A stretch of 64,000 bases of DNA from CAINFV01 sp964409235 (GTDB lineage Bacteria; Chlamydiota; Chlamydiia; Chlamydiales; FEN-1388). A program made the translations under genes and the position numbers. The notes under the pieces were generated by a model. That model worked only from the letters and a program-made list of their open reading frames with translations, searched no databases and was not told the DNA's origin. Shown here piece by piece: positions 16,645-25,599 of the stretch (within the stretch, counting starts at the first letter, position 1; each line of letters opens with the position of its first letter). The stretch is from assembly GCA_964409235.1 (NCBI GenBank), contig CAYPCN010000002.1, forward strand, positions 37,749-101,748, written 5' to 3'.

Positions 16645-18795
16645 TTATAGGTAACTTTCGATGTTGTTGATCGTCATGGTACTGCCTCTGAATTCCAGAC
16701 GATTGCCGACCTTTTTGCCGATCAGACTTTGCGCCAACTTGGAATGCATCGAAAGAATATTGCGTTCAGGATTCGCATCCCAGGGACCGAGAATCGTGAA
16801 AACAATACTCTTGCCTTGTGCATCCTTCAAGGATACCCTCGTTCCAATGCCAACAACTTTCAGCGAGATATCGTCCGCAGTGATGATCCTGGCCCGATTC
16901 AATTGGTCTGAAAGCGTCTTGATCTCATGTTGAAGACGCGAACGCCGTTCTAGCGCCGCTTTGTATTCGGCATTTTCCCGAAGGTCGCCATGAGCACGGG
17001 CTGCTTCAATCTCTCGAGCGTTCTCGACAACCTCGACCGTCCCAAGATGCTGCAATCGTTCTTTGGTGCGGCGATAGCCCTCTTCTGTCGTCCAAATCAC
17101 TGATTGATCCCACGTCTGCTCTCGTTCACCCGAGTTCCCTCCATGCACAACTTCGACGAGTGAATGGAGAATTTTCTGATCGTGGGGGCTCAGGGATTGG
17201 CATTTGGAGGCTAACAACAAGAATTCCCGAGCATAGGCCAGATCGGTCTCTTTGAGCAGAGCCCGTACAATCTTAAATCTCTGGCCCGTGAAGATAGCAT
17301 GTATCTTCTTCACGAGATCTCGAGCCTCTCGCCGTTTTTCTAGCGTTGCCAATAAAATCAAGAAGCTCTCAAAAAAACGCTCTTTGTCTGCTTGCGTGGA
17401 GAGTAAAGGGGCTTCATCGGAGACAACCTTTTGAAAATACCACAAAAAGGCTTCGGGATAGGCAGCGCTCTCTTCACGTAGTCGCTCTAGCGTATGCTCC
17501 AACTGAGCGGGGGATTGTACCGCATACAGCTCTTTAAAGAGGTACTCTTTGAGTTGCACAGGTTCTGCCACGAGCATGAGCTCAGAAAAAACCTGTTCCC
17601 AGTTGGGTCGGATCTCGCGTATGGCTTGAAGGTACCGTTTTTTCAGAGCGACAATGTCGATCTTTTCCAACCAATCACGAGGATAGTCGATCGAGAGAAT
17701 GATCTGGCGGAGCTGCTCGCCATAGTCATTTCTATCCAGCAGCTGTTCAAGTACGAAATAGACCTGCAGCCGCTCCCCATCCTTGATCTGCGAATCCTCT
17801 AAAAGAGCCGTAGCCCTTTGCAACAGCTCGTGTTTTGAGTCAGCATCTCGTACCATCTCGGGAAAATCTCTGATGATGGTGTAGAGGGCGCCGATCATCT
17901 CCTCGATCGTCTCCTTGCCTCGAAGCATCTGGTCCAAACGCTCGTTGTGAGATATCTTCGCTTTCCTGAGGATAAAAGGATCTTTCGTCGTTTTAGGAGA
18001 CTCTATCAGGCCATGTTTTTTTACTTTCGACCGTGCAGATTGCCACCACTTTGAATATTCAGAAGAAGGGATGATACTATCGATCACCAACTCTTTGATC
18101 TCCCCCGCAGTTTTGGGCCCAAGATCGTGCAATAAACGCACGATACAACCAACTGGATCCTCAACAGCTTGCTTTTCTAATGCTTCAGGGTTTTCAAACC
18201 GCACCACCAGGAAATGGTTATTGGGAAGGGGGATGAGCGAGCGAAAAGCACTCTTGAAGGAGATATCTCGCGTGCAGCCACCGAGGTTTTCGAATTCAAT
18301 GGTCACCTGCTCTCGTAAAAACGAGAAATCGACAATCTCACCTACACCCCAACCAGCGCCGTGGTACACAAAGTTCCCCTTCCCAATGTGATTGAGGAGG
18401 AGGAAATTCGACAGAGCGCCTTGAAAATTCTCTTTCGTTCGAAGGCCGACGAGGCGAAGCTTTTCTTGGTACTGAGGCACCGTGCCAAACAGCGACTGTA
18501 CCACCTCGTGGGCTAGGTCGAAGAGAGCTTGGCTATTCGAAGTCTCCAAATCGTACACATACCGGAGCGCCTCAAACCGCAGGGCTTCATCAGATATTGT
18601 CATGACAAGAGGCAGAATAGCCTCAACATATTGCCCAAAGGGGCGAGCTAGGTCAGAGAGCTTGACCAAGTGAAGAATCTGTATGAACTCATCGACATCA
18701 AGTTCGTCGCTTTCGCAGTATTCCTGCCACAATACCAGGACTTTGTTGTAGTCTCGTGTTGCAAGCCGTGATCGAAACTCCTCAACGTATGCCAT
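16645..18795 (-). CDS. greA: Transcription elongation factor GreA with long N-terminal extension
   Basis: The 716-residue protein has a C-terminal GreA domain of about 150 residues and an extra N-terminal region of about 550 residues. The GreA coiled-coil tip carries 'AHGDLRENAEYKAA', with the acidic residues that enter the RNA polymerase secondary channel, followed by the FKBP-like domain ('VVGIGTRVSLKDAQGKSIVF' to 'GNRLEFRG'). It rescues backtracked polymerase. The helical N-terminal part has no domain I recognise. GreA proteins of about 715 residues are a hallmark of Chlamydiae, which strongly supports the assignment of this window. The ATG at 18795 starts 'MAYVEEFRSRLATRDY'. Confidence 0.95.
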   Translation of the reverse strand: MAYVEEFRSRLATRDYNKVLVLWQEYCESDELDVDEFIQILHLVKLSDLARPFGQYVEAILPLVMTISDEALRFEALRYVYDLETSNSQALFDLAHEVVQSLFGTVPQYQEKLRLVGLRTKENFQGALSNFLLLNHIGKGNFVYHGAGWGVGEIVDFSFLREQVTIEFENLGGCTRDISFKSAFRSLIPLPNNHFLVVRFENPEALEKQAVEDPVGCIVRLLHDLGPKTAGEIKELVIDSIIPSSEYSKWWQSARSKVKKHGLIESPKTTKDPFILRKAKISHNERLDQMLRGKETIEEMIGALYTIIRDFPEMVRDADSKHELLQRATALLEDSQIKDGERLQVYFVLEQLLDRNDYGEQLRQIILSIDYPRDWLEKIDIVALKKRYLQAIREIRPNWEQVFSELMLVAEPVQLKEYLFKELYAVQSPAQLEHTLERLREESAAYPEAFLWYFQKVVSDEAPLLSTQADKERFFESFLILLATLEKRREARDLVKKIHAIFTGQRFKIVRALLKETDLAYAREFLLLASKCQSLSPHDQKILHSLVEVVHGGNSGEREQTWDQSVIWTTEEGYRRTKERLQHLGTVEVVENAREIEAARAHGDLRENAEYKAALERRSRLQHEIKTLSDQLNRARIITADDISLKVVGIGTRVSLKDAQGKSIVFTILGPWDANPERNILSMHSKLAQSLIGKKVGNRLEFRGSTMTINNIESYL

Positions 18796-18858
18796 GTCAA
18801 GCCTCGCAAATACCTTCAGAAGTATATAGAATGGGTCTTTTTTTTCAAAAATAAAAGA

Positions 18859-18889
18859 TTGCCGTAGTTATGTTATCTTCGTTTATAAG
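18859..18889 (+). promoter_or_regulatory. Possible promoter of the proline-rich protein gene
   Basis: TTGCCG (18859-18864) and TATAAG (18884-18889) are separated by 19 nt in an AT-rich divergent region between greA and the gene at 18925. The spacing is long, so support is weak. Confidence 0.3.
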
Positions 18890-18924
18890 AAACATTTCAG
18901 GCGTGTTTAGGGTGAGCTGTGTGA

Positions 18925-19449
18925 ATGAATGATGATGCGTCAAAGCCGCATAACATTTTCGAAGCCGCCTCTCGATTAGAAAAAGAGCGGCGAGCAAAAA
19001 AAGAGGAGGTACAGGCTCCGCAGCCGTTCGCTGGGCCTGGAGAGGATAGTTCATTATCTGCCATCTTCCAGCGATGTAGGCAGCTGCACAAAGAAATAGC
19101 AGAGTCATTAGAACAAGCCTTTAAACGAGGCGGCATCACCTCATCTCAAGTGCAGCAGTACGTCTCGCGCCCCCAAAATTTCTCTGAAAGAGACTGGCAG
19201 CAGATTGAGGCTCAGAAGAAGAAAAACGAAGAGATGCTGCTTGCCCTCAAGGAGAAGATCGGCGGGCAGCTAGAGGGCGAACAAGCTCCTCCTCCGGAGG
19301 CAAAGAAGGAAGAACCACCACCGCCATCCCCCCCTCAACCCCCGGAAGAACAGAAGCCTTCTTCACCCCAAGAAGAAGAGAAGCCCCCCCCTACACCGCC
19401 CCGTAAAAAGCCAAAGATTGTGACGCGCAGGCACTGGATTGGCATGTGA
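18925..19449 (+). CDS. Hypothetical protein with coiled coil and proline-rich acidic tail
   Basis: The 174-residue protein has a charged N-terminal helix ('AASRLEKERRAKKEE'), a helical middle (about residues 40-110) and a tail from about 115 made of Pro and Glu runs ('PPPPSPPQPPEEQKP'). It ends in a basic stretch 'PPRKKPKIVTRRHWIGM'. There is no signal peptide or membrane segment. It is divergent from greA. Chlamydia trachomatis has a small protein of unknown function (CT635) in the same position beside greA; whether this is its ortholog is a guess from position. Function unknown. Confidence 0.75.
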   Translation: MNDDASKPHNIFEAASRLEKERRAKKEEVQAPQPFAGPGEDSSLSAIFQRCRQLHKEIAESLEQAFKRGGITSSQVQQYVSRPQNFSERDWQQIEAQKKKNEEMLLALKEKIGGQLEGEQAPPPEAKKEEPPPPSPPQPPEEQKPSSPQEEEKPPPTPPRKKPKIVTRRHWIGM

Positions 19450-19465
19450 ATTGACACACATCAGA

Positions 19466-19510
19466 CTTGACATGAGCCTAGTCACATGTCAAGATTCGAC
19501 CACGTATAAT
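19466..19510 (+). promoter_or_regulatory. Promoter with a 9-bp inverted repeat upstream of the pseudopilin operon
   Basis: CTTGACATG (19466-19474) and CATGTCAAG (19485-19493) form a perfect inverted repeat. A consensus -10 box TATAAT (19505-19510) follows, but no good -35 stands 17 nt before it (TCACAT at 19482). The inverted repeat covers the -35 region, the usual place of a regulator site. It could alternatively be a terminator stem of the preceding gene, though no T-run follows. Confidence 0.45.
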
Positions 19511-19548
19511 GGAAGCCGACGTGCCTTGTGGAGGATAGAATAGGAGCT

Positions 19549-19941
19549 ATGGTCAAAAAGCGAACGCGGCGTCTTTGTGTGACGCTTATTGAGATGATCA
19601 TCGTGATGATTTTGATCGCCACGATCACAGGGGCACTAGCCTACAACTACCAGCGATCGTTGGATCGGGGCAAGCTCTTTGCCACAAAACAGCGCGTCGA
19701 GCGACTCAAGGCCATCCTAACGCTCTATTTTTCTGAGCATCCGGAGCAAGTCGAGGCTAATACTGATTGGATCAACATTATCAATGATTCGGGATTGGCC
19801 CCGCCAAATCCCGCCGAACTTTTGAAAGATGATTTTGGGGAGTCCTTTCAGATTGCCGTCGCTCACGACGGCGATGGTGGCCTTGACATCAGGGTGTCCT
19901 CCAAGGGTGCGGAGCGCGCTCTGCGAACAAAATCGCAATGA
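19549..19941 (+). CDS. Major pseudopilin GspG-like protein of type II secretion
   Basis: The 130-residue product has a type IV prepilin signal: basic 'MVKKRTRRLC', cleavage before 'VTLIEM' with Glu at +5, then a 20-residue hydrophobic helix. The body ('FSEHPEQVEANTDWINIINDSGLAPPNP', broken at Pro runs) resembles GspG. The residue before the cut is Cys rather than the usual Gly. The ATG at 19549 is preferred to the GTG at 19528 because it gives the normal short leader, although the GGAG is only 2 nt away. Its stop overlaps the next start (ATGA). GspG forms the periplasmic pseudopilus that pushes substrates through the outer-membrane secretin. Confidence 0.8.
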   Translation: MVKKRTRRLCVTLIEMIIVMILIATITGALAYNYQRSLDRGKLFATKQRVERLKAILTLYFSEHPEQVEANTDWINIINDSGLAPPNPAELLKDDFGESFQIAVAHDGDGGLDIRVSSKGAERALRTKSQ

Positions 19942-20552
19942 GCCGCCGAGAGCGAAAGGCGTCTTTTACTATTATCGAGGTACTCATTGCCTTGTGTCTT
20001 CTCGCCATCGTTGCGGGTGCTATCGCTCTTGGGATACAGCGGTCGGTGCAGGCTACTCAGCTGAAGACATCAAAGGAGCGCCTTGAGAGACTCTTCCTGC
20101 AGGCCTTTCGATTTTCAGCGGTTAGCGGCCATGTTGGCGAGGTGGTAGTGCGCAAGAGGAGCGACGGCATGTTCGAAGGATATGTCAACCTGTGGGGGCA
20201 GGGCACGCAGAGCGTCTCTCTCATAGCGCAATCGTGCGGCCCTATCGGCCAGCTTGCGGGAATAGACGCCATAGCGTTCAATGGACGTACGATTCACAAG
20301 GCTGTGTTTCGCTTCTTTGGTGGTCATGGGCTAAGCTCTGTCTGCGTCTATGATCAAGACGATCGAAAGGCCGCAAATATCGAGTTTGATTGTGCCGCTG
20401 CAGACGACAGCCCTATGTCACGAGATTTGGATATGATAGTCCGACCCACTAAAGACCCAACCACCCCAGAGATCATCTCTCTAAAGCCATATCTTCTCTC
20501 TGTTCCCCATCACCTCCCTTTTCCCAATGAATACCTTACCAACGGCCTATAA
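19938..20552 (+). CDS. Minor pseudopilin (GspH-like)
   Basis: The 204-residue product starts 'MSRRERKAS' followed by 'FTIIEVLIALCLLAIVAGAI', a prepilin signal with Glu at +5 and Ser at -1. The rest is a globular periplasmic domain. The start codon overlaps the GspG-like stop by ATGA, and the end overlaps the next gene by 26 bp. The position in the cluster suggests GspH; sequence identity with GspH cannot be judged by eye. Confidence 0.75.
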   Translation: MSRRERKASFTIIEVLIALCLLAIVAGAIALGIQRSVQATQLKTSKERLERLFLQAFRFSAVSGHVGEVVVRKRSDGMFEGYVNLWGQGTQSVSLIAQSCGPIGQLAGIDAIAFNGRTIHKAVFRFFGGHGLSSVCVYDQDDRKAANIEFDCAAADDSPMSRDLDMIVRPTKDPTTPEIISLKPYLLSVPHHLPFPNEYLTNGL

Positions 20553-21015
20553 GGGCCTTTGCAAGATACCGCGCCGTCCCTCTGTTCGCAAACACCGATT
20601 TGCGCTTGCTGAGGTGTGCGTCGCCATGATCGTCATTGGCATTTGCCTGGCCTATGCATTCACATCCTTGCATCAGACGATCCGCCGCTATACCGCCCTT
20701 CGCCAGGAGCTCTGCTGCAATGAGTTGGCCGACGAATACCTCGCCCGCTTCATAGCGACATTCTTGACAGCGCCTCCAGAATTCGATGCCACGCTCGAAG
20801 GAGCAGGAGCGTCGATCACTGAAAAGGGCTATGTCATCGACATGAAAGCCGAGGAATATACCAGCACTACCCCGGAGAAACGGGAGCCGAGCTCTGAGAG
20901 CAAAGAACGTGCCGCCCTCGTCACCCTCATCGTCGCTGTCCATCCTTTCGGCAATAAACAGATCTCCGCCGTGCGCACCTCCCATCTCTGCCTTACGCAG
21001 GAGGCCATGAGGTGA
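20527..21015 (+). CDS. Minor pseudopilin (GspI-like)
   Basis: The 162-residue product has an unusually long leader of about 26 residues ending 'SVRKHR', then 'FALAEVCVAMIVIGICLAYAF', with Glu at +5 and Arg at -1. Such an Arg before the cut is not accepted by most prepilin peptidases. A charged segment near residues 110-135 ('TPEKREPSSESKER') separates two halves of the soluble part. It overlaps both neighbours. GspI-like identity is inferred from size and order. Confidence 0.7.
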   Translation: MNTLPTAYKGLCKIPRRPSVRKHRFALAEVCVAMIVIGICLAYAFTSLHQTIRRYTALRQELCCNELADEYLARFIATFLTAPPEFDATLEGAGASITEKGYVIDMKAEEYTSTTPEKREPSSESKERAALVTLIVAVHPFGNKQISAVRTSHLCLTQEAMR

Positions 21016-21653
21016 AACAACGCCGCAGCTTCCTGCTCATCGAAAGTTTGACAGCAGCGTCTCTGTCCGTGTTGGTCATGTTGGCCTGTATTTCTCTGTT
21101 CTTTTTCCTATGGAGAATGTCGTCGCGCCAACAACGTGATCTTGAACGCGAAAGCCAGCGGTGGCGCCGCGTTTCTTCTCTTCGCTGGATGTTAAGTCGC
21201 ATCCAGCGCGCCAACCCCACAGACCCTTTTTTCCTCGAGGGCAATGACGGCGCGTCGCCACGCCTGATCTTCGTCTTTGATCATGGCGTTCACCTCAACC
21301 CCAAGTTGGCTAATGTAGATCTTGCCCAGCTGTACGTCGACCCACGAGAGGGACTCGTATTGGTGACGCGTTCGCATCCGTCGCGCGCATGCGTAGGGCA
21401 AGAGGAGGAGAGGGCCTCTGTCCTTTGGCCTGGGGTCAAGAGCATTCGGTGGAAATTCGCACTCCGACCACAGGACAAGGATGATACAATCGGAGCAGAG
21501 CAAGATGTAGAAGACAACTGGCTAACGGCATGGCGACAGGAGTGGTCTGGCTTGCCGGCCGTCATCCAGGCTGTCATTGAAGAGGAAGATGCTGTTGAAA
21601 CTGTGGTGACCGCTATCGTCGCCAAAGACATCGGCGCTATTAAAGTACGCTAA
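21012..21653 (+). CDS. Minor pseudopilin (GspJ-like)
   Basis: The 213-residue product starts 'MKQRRS' then 'FLLIESLTAASLSVLVMLACISLF', a prepilin signal with Glu at +5 and Ser at -1. An amphipathic helix rich in Arg/Gln ('SRQQRDLERESQRWRR') follows, as in GspJ proteins. The GTG start overlaps the previous stop (GTGA). The length agrees with GspJ (about 200). Confidence 0.75.
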   Translation: MKQRRSFLLIESLTAASLSVLVMLACISLFFFLWRMSSRQQRDLERESQRWRRVSSLRWMLSRIQRANPTDPFFLEGNDGASPRLIFVFDHGVHLNPKLANVDLAQLYVDPREGLVLVTRSHPSRACVGQEEERASVLWPGVKSIRWKFALRPQDKDDTIGAEQDVEDNWLTAWRQEWSGLPAVIQAVIEEEDAVETVVTAIVAKDIGAIKVR

Positions 21654-21665
21654 GCATTGGGTGCC

Positions 21666-22625
21666 ATGGGCCTTTTACCTTGGTCATTTGGATTTTTGCT
21701 GATTATCTCTATTCTCTCGTGGTCCTCTGTTGGCCGCATGGTAGAAGAGACGCTCGTGGCGAAGAACATCGTTGTCTCTGTCACAAAGCAAGCAGAAGAG
21801 ATCACGAAGAAGATTTCTCAGGAATCAGCAACGGTCTACAGACAGTACTGCGAAACAAAAGGGAAACAGTGGAGCGACGATGGGGAGTTTGAGGAAGACG
21901 ATGAGGAGGAAGAGCCACAACGCCCTCGTACGCGACGATCGCGACCGTCGAGATATCGCAAGCGGCTGACATCAAAATTCCATATTGCCGCCCTCTTCAA
22001 CAACGAAGACGTAGCACAGAAGCCAACGCAGGAAAAAATCTTTCGCAACCTTTTGAAGCAGCTGTACGATTCGCAGCCCCTCTTCACGCCCACTGGAAGC
22101 AATGATGCCCATGTCCAACAGCTGTTTGAAGAAGTGCGTCTCAAAACACAGGAACTGAGCCCGAAGATGCCGATGAAAAAGGCGTCGTACCTCGCGAACA
22201 TTGAATGCACAGGGGCGAACAAAGCAGAAAAGCAATTTATCCTTTTTCTCATCCTCAAAGGCGGAGAAGGAGAAGTCTTTCGAGGTGCGCGCTGTCACGT
22301 CCGCTCTCTGCTCTCGTATATTAGCATGGCAAAGAAGGAGACGTGCCTCAGTGTATACCTTGCGCCTGTTCCCCTTCTGCTAGCAGTGTTTGAAAATACA
22401 GATATCGTGGAGAAAATCCTCGAGACTCGAGAAGTCATCTACAAGAAGATTCACGAGGAACGAAAACGCGTTGGCGCTCTTCCAGAGAAGAGTGAGGCAC
22501 GAGACATCATCGACGTTCTTTCCGACGAGTTTAAAAATCAGTTCGAGCCATGTCTTCCCCAAGGCATAGACCCTCAGTACCTCGACTTCAGGGTGAGCAG
22601 CACAAGGCCGAAGAATGGCCTGTAG
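21666..22625 (+). CDS. Type II secretion cluster protein with N-terminal membrane helix (GspK/L-like position)
   Basis: The 319-residue product starts 'MGLLPWSFGFLLIISILSW', one membrane helix, then a charged region with an acidic run ('EFEEDDEEEE') next to a basic run ('RTRRSRPSRYRKR') and a globular C-terminal part. There is no Glu at +5, so it is not a standard pseudopilin. Its place as the last gene of the cluster, 12 bp after the GspJ-like gene, matches GspK or GspL. I cannot confirm either from motifs. No terminator is evident in 22626-22680. Confidence 0.65.
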   Translation: MGLLPWSFGFLLIISILSWSSVGRMVEETLVAKNIVVSVTKQAEEITKKISQESATVYRQYCETKGKQWSDDGEFEEDDEEEEPQRPRTRRSRPSRYRKRLTSKFHIAALFNNEDVAQKPTQEKIFRNLLKQLYDSQPLFTPTGSNDAHVQQLFEEVRLKTQELSPKMPMKKASYLANIECTGANKAEKQFILFLILKGGEGEVFRGARCHVRSLLSYISMAKKETCLSVYLAPVPLLLAVFENTDIVEKILETREVIYKKIHEERKRVGALPEKSEARDIIDVLSDEFKNQFEPCLPQGIDPQYLDFRVSSTRPKNGL

Positions 22626-22680
22626 CACCGCTAAAGGTATTGATCAGCGTCATGGAGGGGCAGCGTTCCTGTGAGTGGTG

Positions 22681-23574
22681 TTACAGGAGCTTTTTCTCTG
22701 CCAACTCTTGCTCTACGATGTGAACAGTCTGCGCAAAATGCTGCTCTCCGCCAGGCCGATAGCCGAACTCTTCGATCATAGAGGAGGCTTGTGCCAAACC
22801 ATTCTCGCCAACAGAGGTGAAGTACTTGGCTAATTCATACGAGGTCAGGGAAGGAGTCGCTCTCGATGTCATAAGGTTAAGAACATAGACCAGCTTCGGC
22901 CACGGCACGGCGCCCTGCTGTTGAAGCTGCTTCACTTCCTGAAAGACCATGCGGGGGGTGATGGGAGGGACGGATGGCAGCGGCTTTGTGCGCATCCTCC
23001 ACCACCGTCGCCACTGAACGGCAATGGGAACGCAAACGAGAAGGAACATGAGGATGATCAGGATACGACGCCAGACCATCTGCCGATAGACAGTGCGCAG
23101 CCCTTGGGATTGGTTCTGTGCCAGCAGGTCGCGCTCTGCCTGCACGTTATGTGCTCGTGGAAAGAGCGCCTTTTCGGGAAAGGGGAGCTGCAGATCTGAT
23201 GCCGACGGTGTCGGCAGGCGAAGAGGGGTGACAGCATACGAAAATGCTGGCAGCAGCGATGCTGTTCCTTGCCACCGAAAGGTCCCCAGCGGAATCGTAT
23301 ACTGCCCAGGCTGCGCGATGCGCCCGCGCACCATAACCCTTCCGTCGTGGATCTCATACTCTTCGAGATAGTATGGCCATGGTAAAGGGCGGGCAAAGGA
23401 TATCCCTTGGAGATGCAACTGTAACGCAGGGTACGCAGCTTCTGGAAGCGCGAGGTCAGCTGACGCGGTGACGACCTGCCCTTCTTCGACGACAGCGGCA
23501 TCGTCAACAGACCAGGCGCTGCCCCCAACACAACAAAGCATCAACCATACTCGTACCCACATACCTATGCTCAT
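22681..23574 (-). CDS. BatD-like membrane protein of the MoxR operon
   Basis: The 297-residue product has a signal peptide ('MSIGMWVRVWLMLCCVGGSAWS'), a beta-rich extracytoplasmic part, one membrane helix near residues 160-178 ('ILIILMFLLVCVPIAV'), and a cytoplasmic tail with 'SLTSYELAKYF'. This architecture fits BatD or DUF4381-type partners of MoxR/DUF58 systems. The ATG at 23574 overlaps the DUF58 stop (ATGA). It is third in the moxR-DUF58 operon. The role (envelope stress, metal insertion or chaperoning) is not known in this phylum. Confidence 0.7.
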   Translation of the reverse strand: MSIGMWVRVWLMLCCVGGSAWSVDDAAVVEEGQVVTASADLALPEAAYPALQLHLQGISFARPLPWPYYLEEYEIHDGRVMVRGRIAQPGQYTIPLGTFRWQGTASLLPAFSYAVTPLRLPTPSASDLQLPFPEKALFPRAHNVQAERDLLAQNQSQGLRTVYRQMVWRRILIILMFLLVCVPIAVQWRRWWRMRTKPLPSVPPITPRMVFQEVKQLQQQGAVPWPKLVYVLNLMTSRATPSLTSYELAKYFTSVGENGLAQASSMIEEFGYRPGGEQHFAQTVHIVEQELAEKKLL

Positions 23575-24437
23575 CGCCTTAACATCCGGCATCGGCGTTC
23601 GAAAAATGCTCTCAGCGTCTTTACTGGGTCTTGTCCTTCAACGATTTCAACACAATCAATACGATGATGGGACGTGAACCTGATCAACTCCCGACGCTGC
23701 TGCTCACATTGACGGCGCATCTCTTCGCTCAGCGTTTGGTCGCACTTTGCCAAGCGGCATATGCCGGTCTCGGGATCTTCAGCATAGATCCACCCCACAG
23801 GGGGAGGGTCTTCTTCCCATTTGTCCACCACACGCAAGGCAATGAGGTCATTGTCCACTGCCAACGACGACAGCGCTCGCTTCCACCCTGGATCGTCAGA
23901 GATAAAATCTGAGATGACAAAGATGACCCCCCGCTTCGGGCCATGACGAGCACCGATGGCGTGAAGACTTTTTGCTAATAAGGTCCGGCGCTTGCCAAGC
24001 CCTATGCTGGTCATCATTTCCACAAGACGCCCTGCTTGTGACAACCCTCGCCTCGGGGAGACAAACTTCTCAAGACCTTCAGAAAACAGCGCTAAGCCAA
24101 TGCGATCTCTGCTAACAGCGGCAGAGAAGATGAGAATGGCCGCTGCCTCAAGAGCGAGTCGCGCCTTGTCAGGGCGAGCCCAGAAGACAGATCCTGACGT
24201 ATCTAACGCCACCATGACGGACAAATCTCTTTCTTCGAGGAATGTCTTCACATATGGTTCTCCAAGCTGTGCGAGCTTGGCCCATGCAAAAGCCTTTGGG
24301 TCATCGCCAGGAGTGTATTTGCGGATCTCATCGTAATCGATTCCTTTTCCGCGGAAGAGCGAGCGATATCTTCCCAACACCTGTCCAAGGACATGTCGCT
24401 TGACCTGGAGTGTAAGAGCAAACCGCTTGTCAATCAC
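23571..24437 (-). CDS. DUF58 family protein (vWA-like)
   Basis: The 288-residue product has the DUF58 core 'DEIRKYTPGDDPKAFAWAKLA' followed by 'VKTFLEERDLSVMVALDTSGSV', where DTSGS is the MIDAS-like metal site of von Willebrand A domains. DUF58 proteins are nearly always encoded next to MoxR ATPases, as here, and probably act as their partner. The GTG start at 24437 overlaps the moxR stop (GTGA). There is no membrane segment. Confidence 0.9.
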   Translation of the reverse strand: MIDKRFALTLQVKRHVLGQVLGRYRSLFRGKGIDYDEIRKYTPGDDPKAFAWAKLAQLGEPYVKTFLEERDLSVMVALDTSGSVFWARPDKARLALEAAAILIFSAAVSRDRIGLALFSEGLEKFVSPRRGLSQAGRLVEMMTSIGLGKRRTLLAKSLHAIGARHGPKRGVIFVISDFISDDPGWKRALSSLAVDNDLIALRVVDKWEEDPPPVGWIYAEDPETGICRLAKCDQTLSEEMRRQCEQQRRELIRFTSHHRIDCVEIVEGQDPVKTLRAFFERRCRMLRR

Positions 24438-25399
24438 GGCGATGGGATCTCTTGCAGAAGTTTCTCAACAACGGCATCTGGCGTGAGCCCTTCTGCCTGC
24501 GCTTCGTAGGTTAGGATCAGCCGATGGCGCAGGACGTCCTTGGCGATCTGCTTCACATCATGCGGCGTGACGAAATCCCTCCCTTCTATCATCGCTGCTG
24601 TCCTTGCTCCTCGCAGCAGCCACAGCGTAGCCCGAGGAGAAGCCCCCCACTGGATAGCAGCGCCAAGCTTCATCGCCGACAGCTTCTCCATATCCCTCGT
24701 TGCCACCACGAGGTCGACAGCATAGCCTACCACCTTGTCATCGACGTGAATCCCATCGACCTGCTGCTGCATTTCTTTGATATTCTCTCTGTTGAGAAAT
24801 GGCGTTAAAGGCGCTGGCATCGCCTGGACCATGCTGTGCGAAGCGATGAGCGTCTCTTCAGTCGCATTGGGGTATGGCATGAGCAATTTAAACATAAACC
24901 TGTCAAGCTGTGCTTCTGGCAGCGTATACGTCCCTTCCTGTTCTATAGGATTCTGAGTGGCCATCACAAAATAGGGGGTGTCGACGACAAATGTCTGCCC
25001 AAAGATTGTCACCTGTTTTTCTGCCATGACTTCCAACAGCGCTGACTGCACCTTGGGAGGCGCCCTGTTGATCTCATCGGCCAAAATGACATTTGTGAAG
25101 ACAGGCCCTTTTTCCACGACAAACGTACCTTGATCTGGGCGGAATATGCTCATGCCCGTGAGGTCTGAGGGCAACAGATCGGGCGTGAATTGAATTCTCT
25201 TGAACGGAAGCCCCGCAAGCTGCGAGACCGTGGATATCAACAGTGTCTTGGCAATGCCCGGCACTCCCTCTACCAACACGTGGCCGCCAGCGATCAACGC
25301 AATGAAGATCTTGCGTACAATTTCTTGTTGCCCAACGATCCTTTCGCTTACACGGGAAAGACATCCGTCTACAATCTGCTTGACCTGTTCGATCTCCAC
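24434..25399 (-). CDS. MoxR-family AAA+ ATPase
   Basis: The 321-residue product has the MoxR features: 'GHVLVEGVPGIAKTLLISTV' with the Walker A, 'FKRIQFTPDLLPSDLTG', 'VILADEINRAPPKVQSALLEVMAE' with the Walker B, and the sensor 'FVMATQNPIEQEGTYTLPEAQLDRF'. MoxR ATPases are thought to be chaperones that fold or load metal into partner proteins carrying vWA domains. The GTG at 25399 with GGAGG just upstream is preferred to a TTG at 25417. It is first of a three-gene overlapping operon. Confidence 0.93.
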   Translation of the reverse strand: MEIEQVKQIVDGCLSRVSERIVGQQEIVRKIFIALIAGGHVLVEGVPGIAKTLLISTVSQLAGLPFKRIQFTPDLLPSDLTGMSIFRPDQGTFVVEKGPVFTNVILADEINRAPPKVQSALLEVMAEKQVTIFGQTFVVDTPYFVMATQNPIEQEGTYTLPEAQLDRFMFKLLMPYPNATEETLIASHSMVQAMPAPLTPFLNRENIKEMQQQVDGIHVDDKVVGYAVDLVVATRDMEKLSAMKLGAAIQWGASPRATLWLLRGARTAAMIEGRDFVTPHDVKQIAKDVLRHRLILTYEAQAEGLTPDAVVEKLLQEIPSP

Positions 25400-25423
25400 A
25401 AAACCTCCAGTGAACAACTATCT

Positions 25424-25480
25424 GAGCCATTTGCGATATCCATATCACAACAGTACAATTTTCAGAGCCATTTGCAATGG
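25424..25480. repeat. Two direct copies of the repeat terminus upstream of moxR and secA
   Basis: GAGCCATTTGCGATATCC starts at 25424 and GAGCCATTTGCAATGGAAG at 25465, in the same direction and 41 bp apart. No matching right ends are present, so these are partial copies. They sit in the divergent region between moxR and secA. I see nothing else firm in 25481-25599. Confidence 0.6.
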
Positions 25481-25599
25481 AAGCGCAGGCGCTGGCTCTC
25501 TTCCGTTGCCACGAAACTTTTCAAAGCGTATGATTTTTTCTCTCTCGCCCTCAGTAACGGACGCATTGTCCGCACCGACCTAGATGTTGAGGTATGCGC

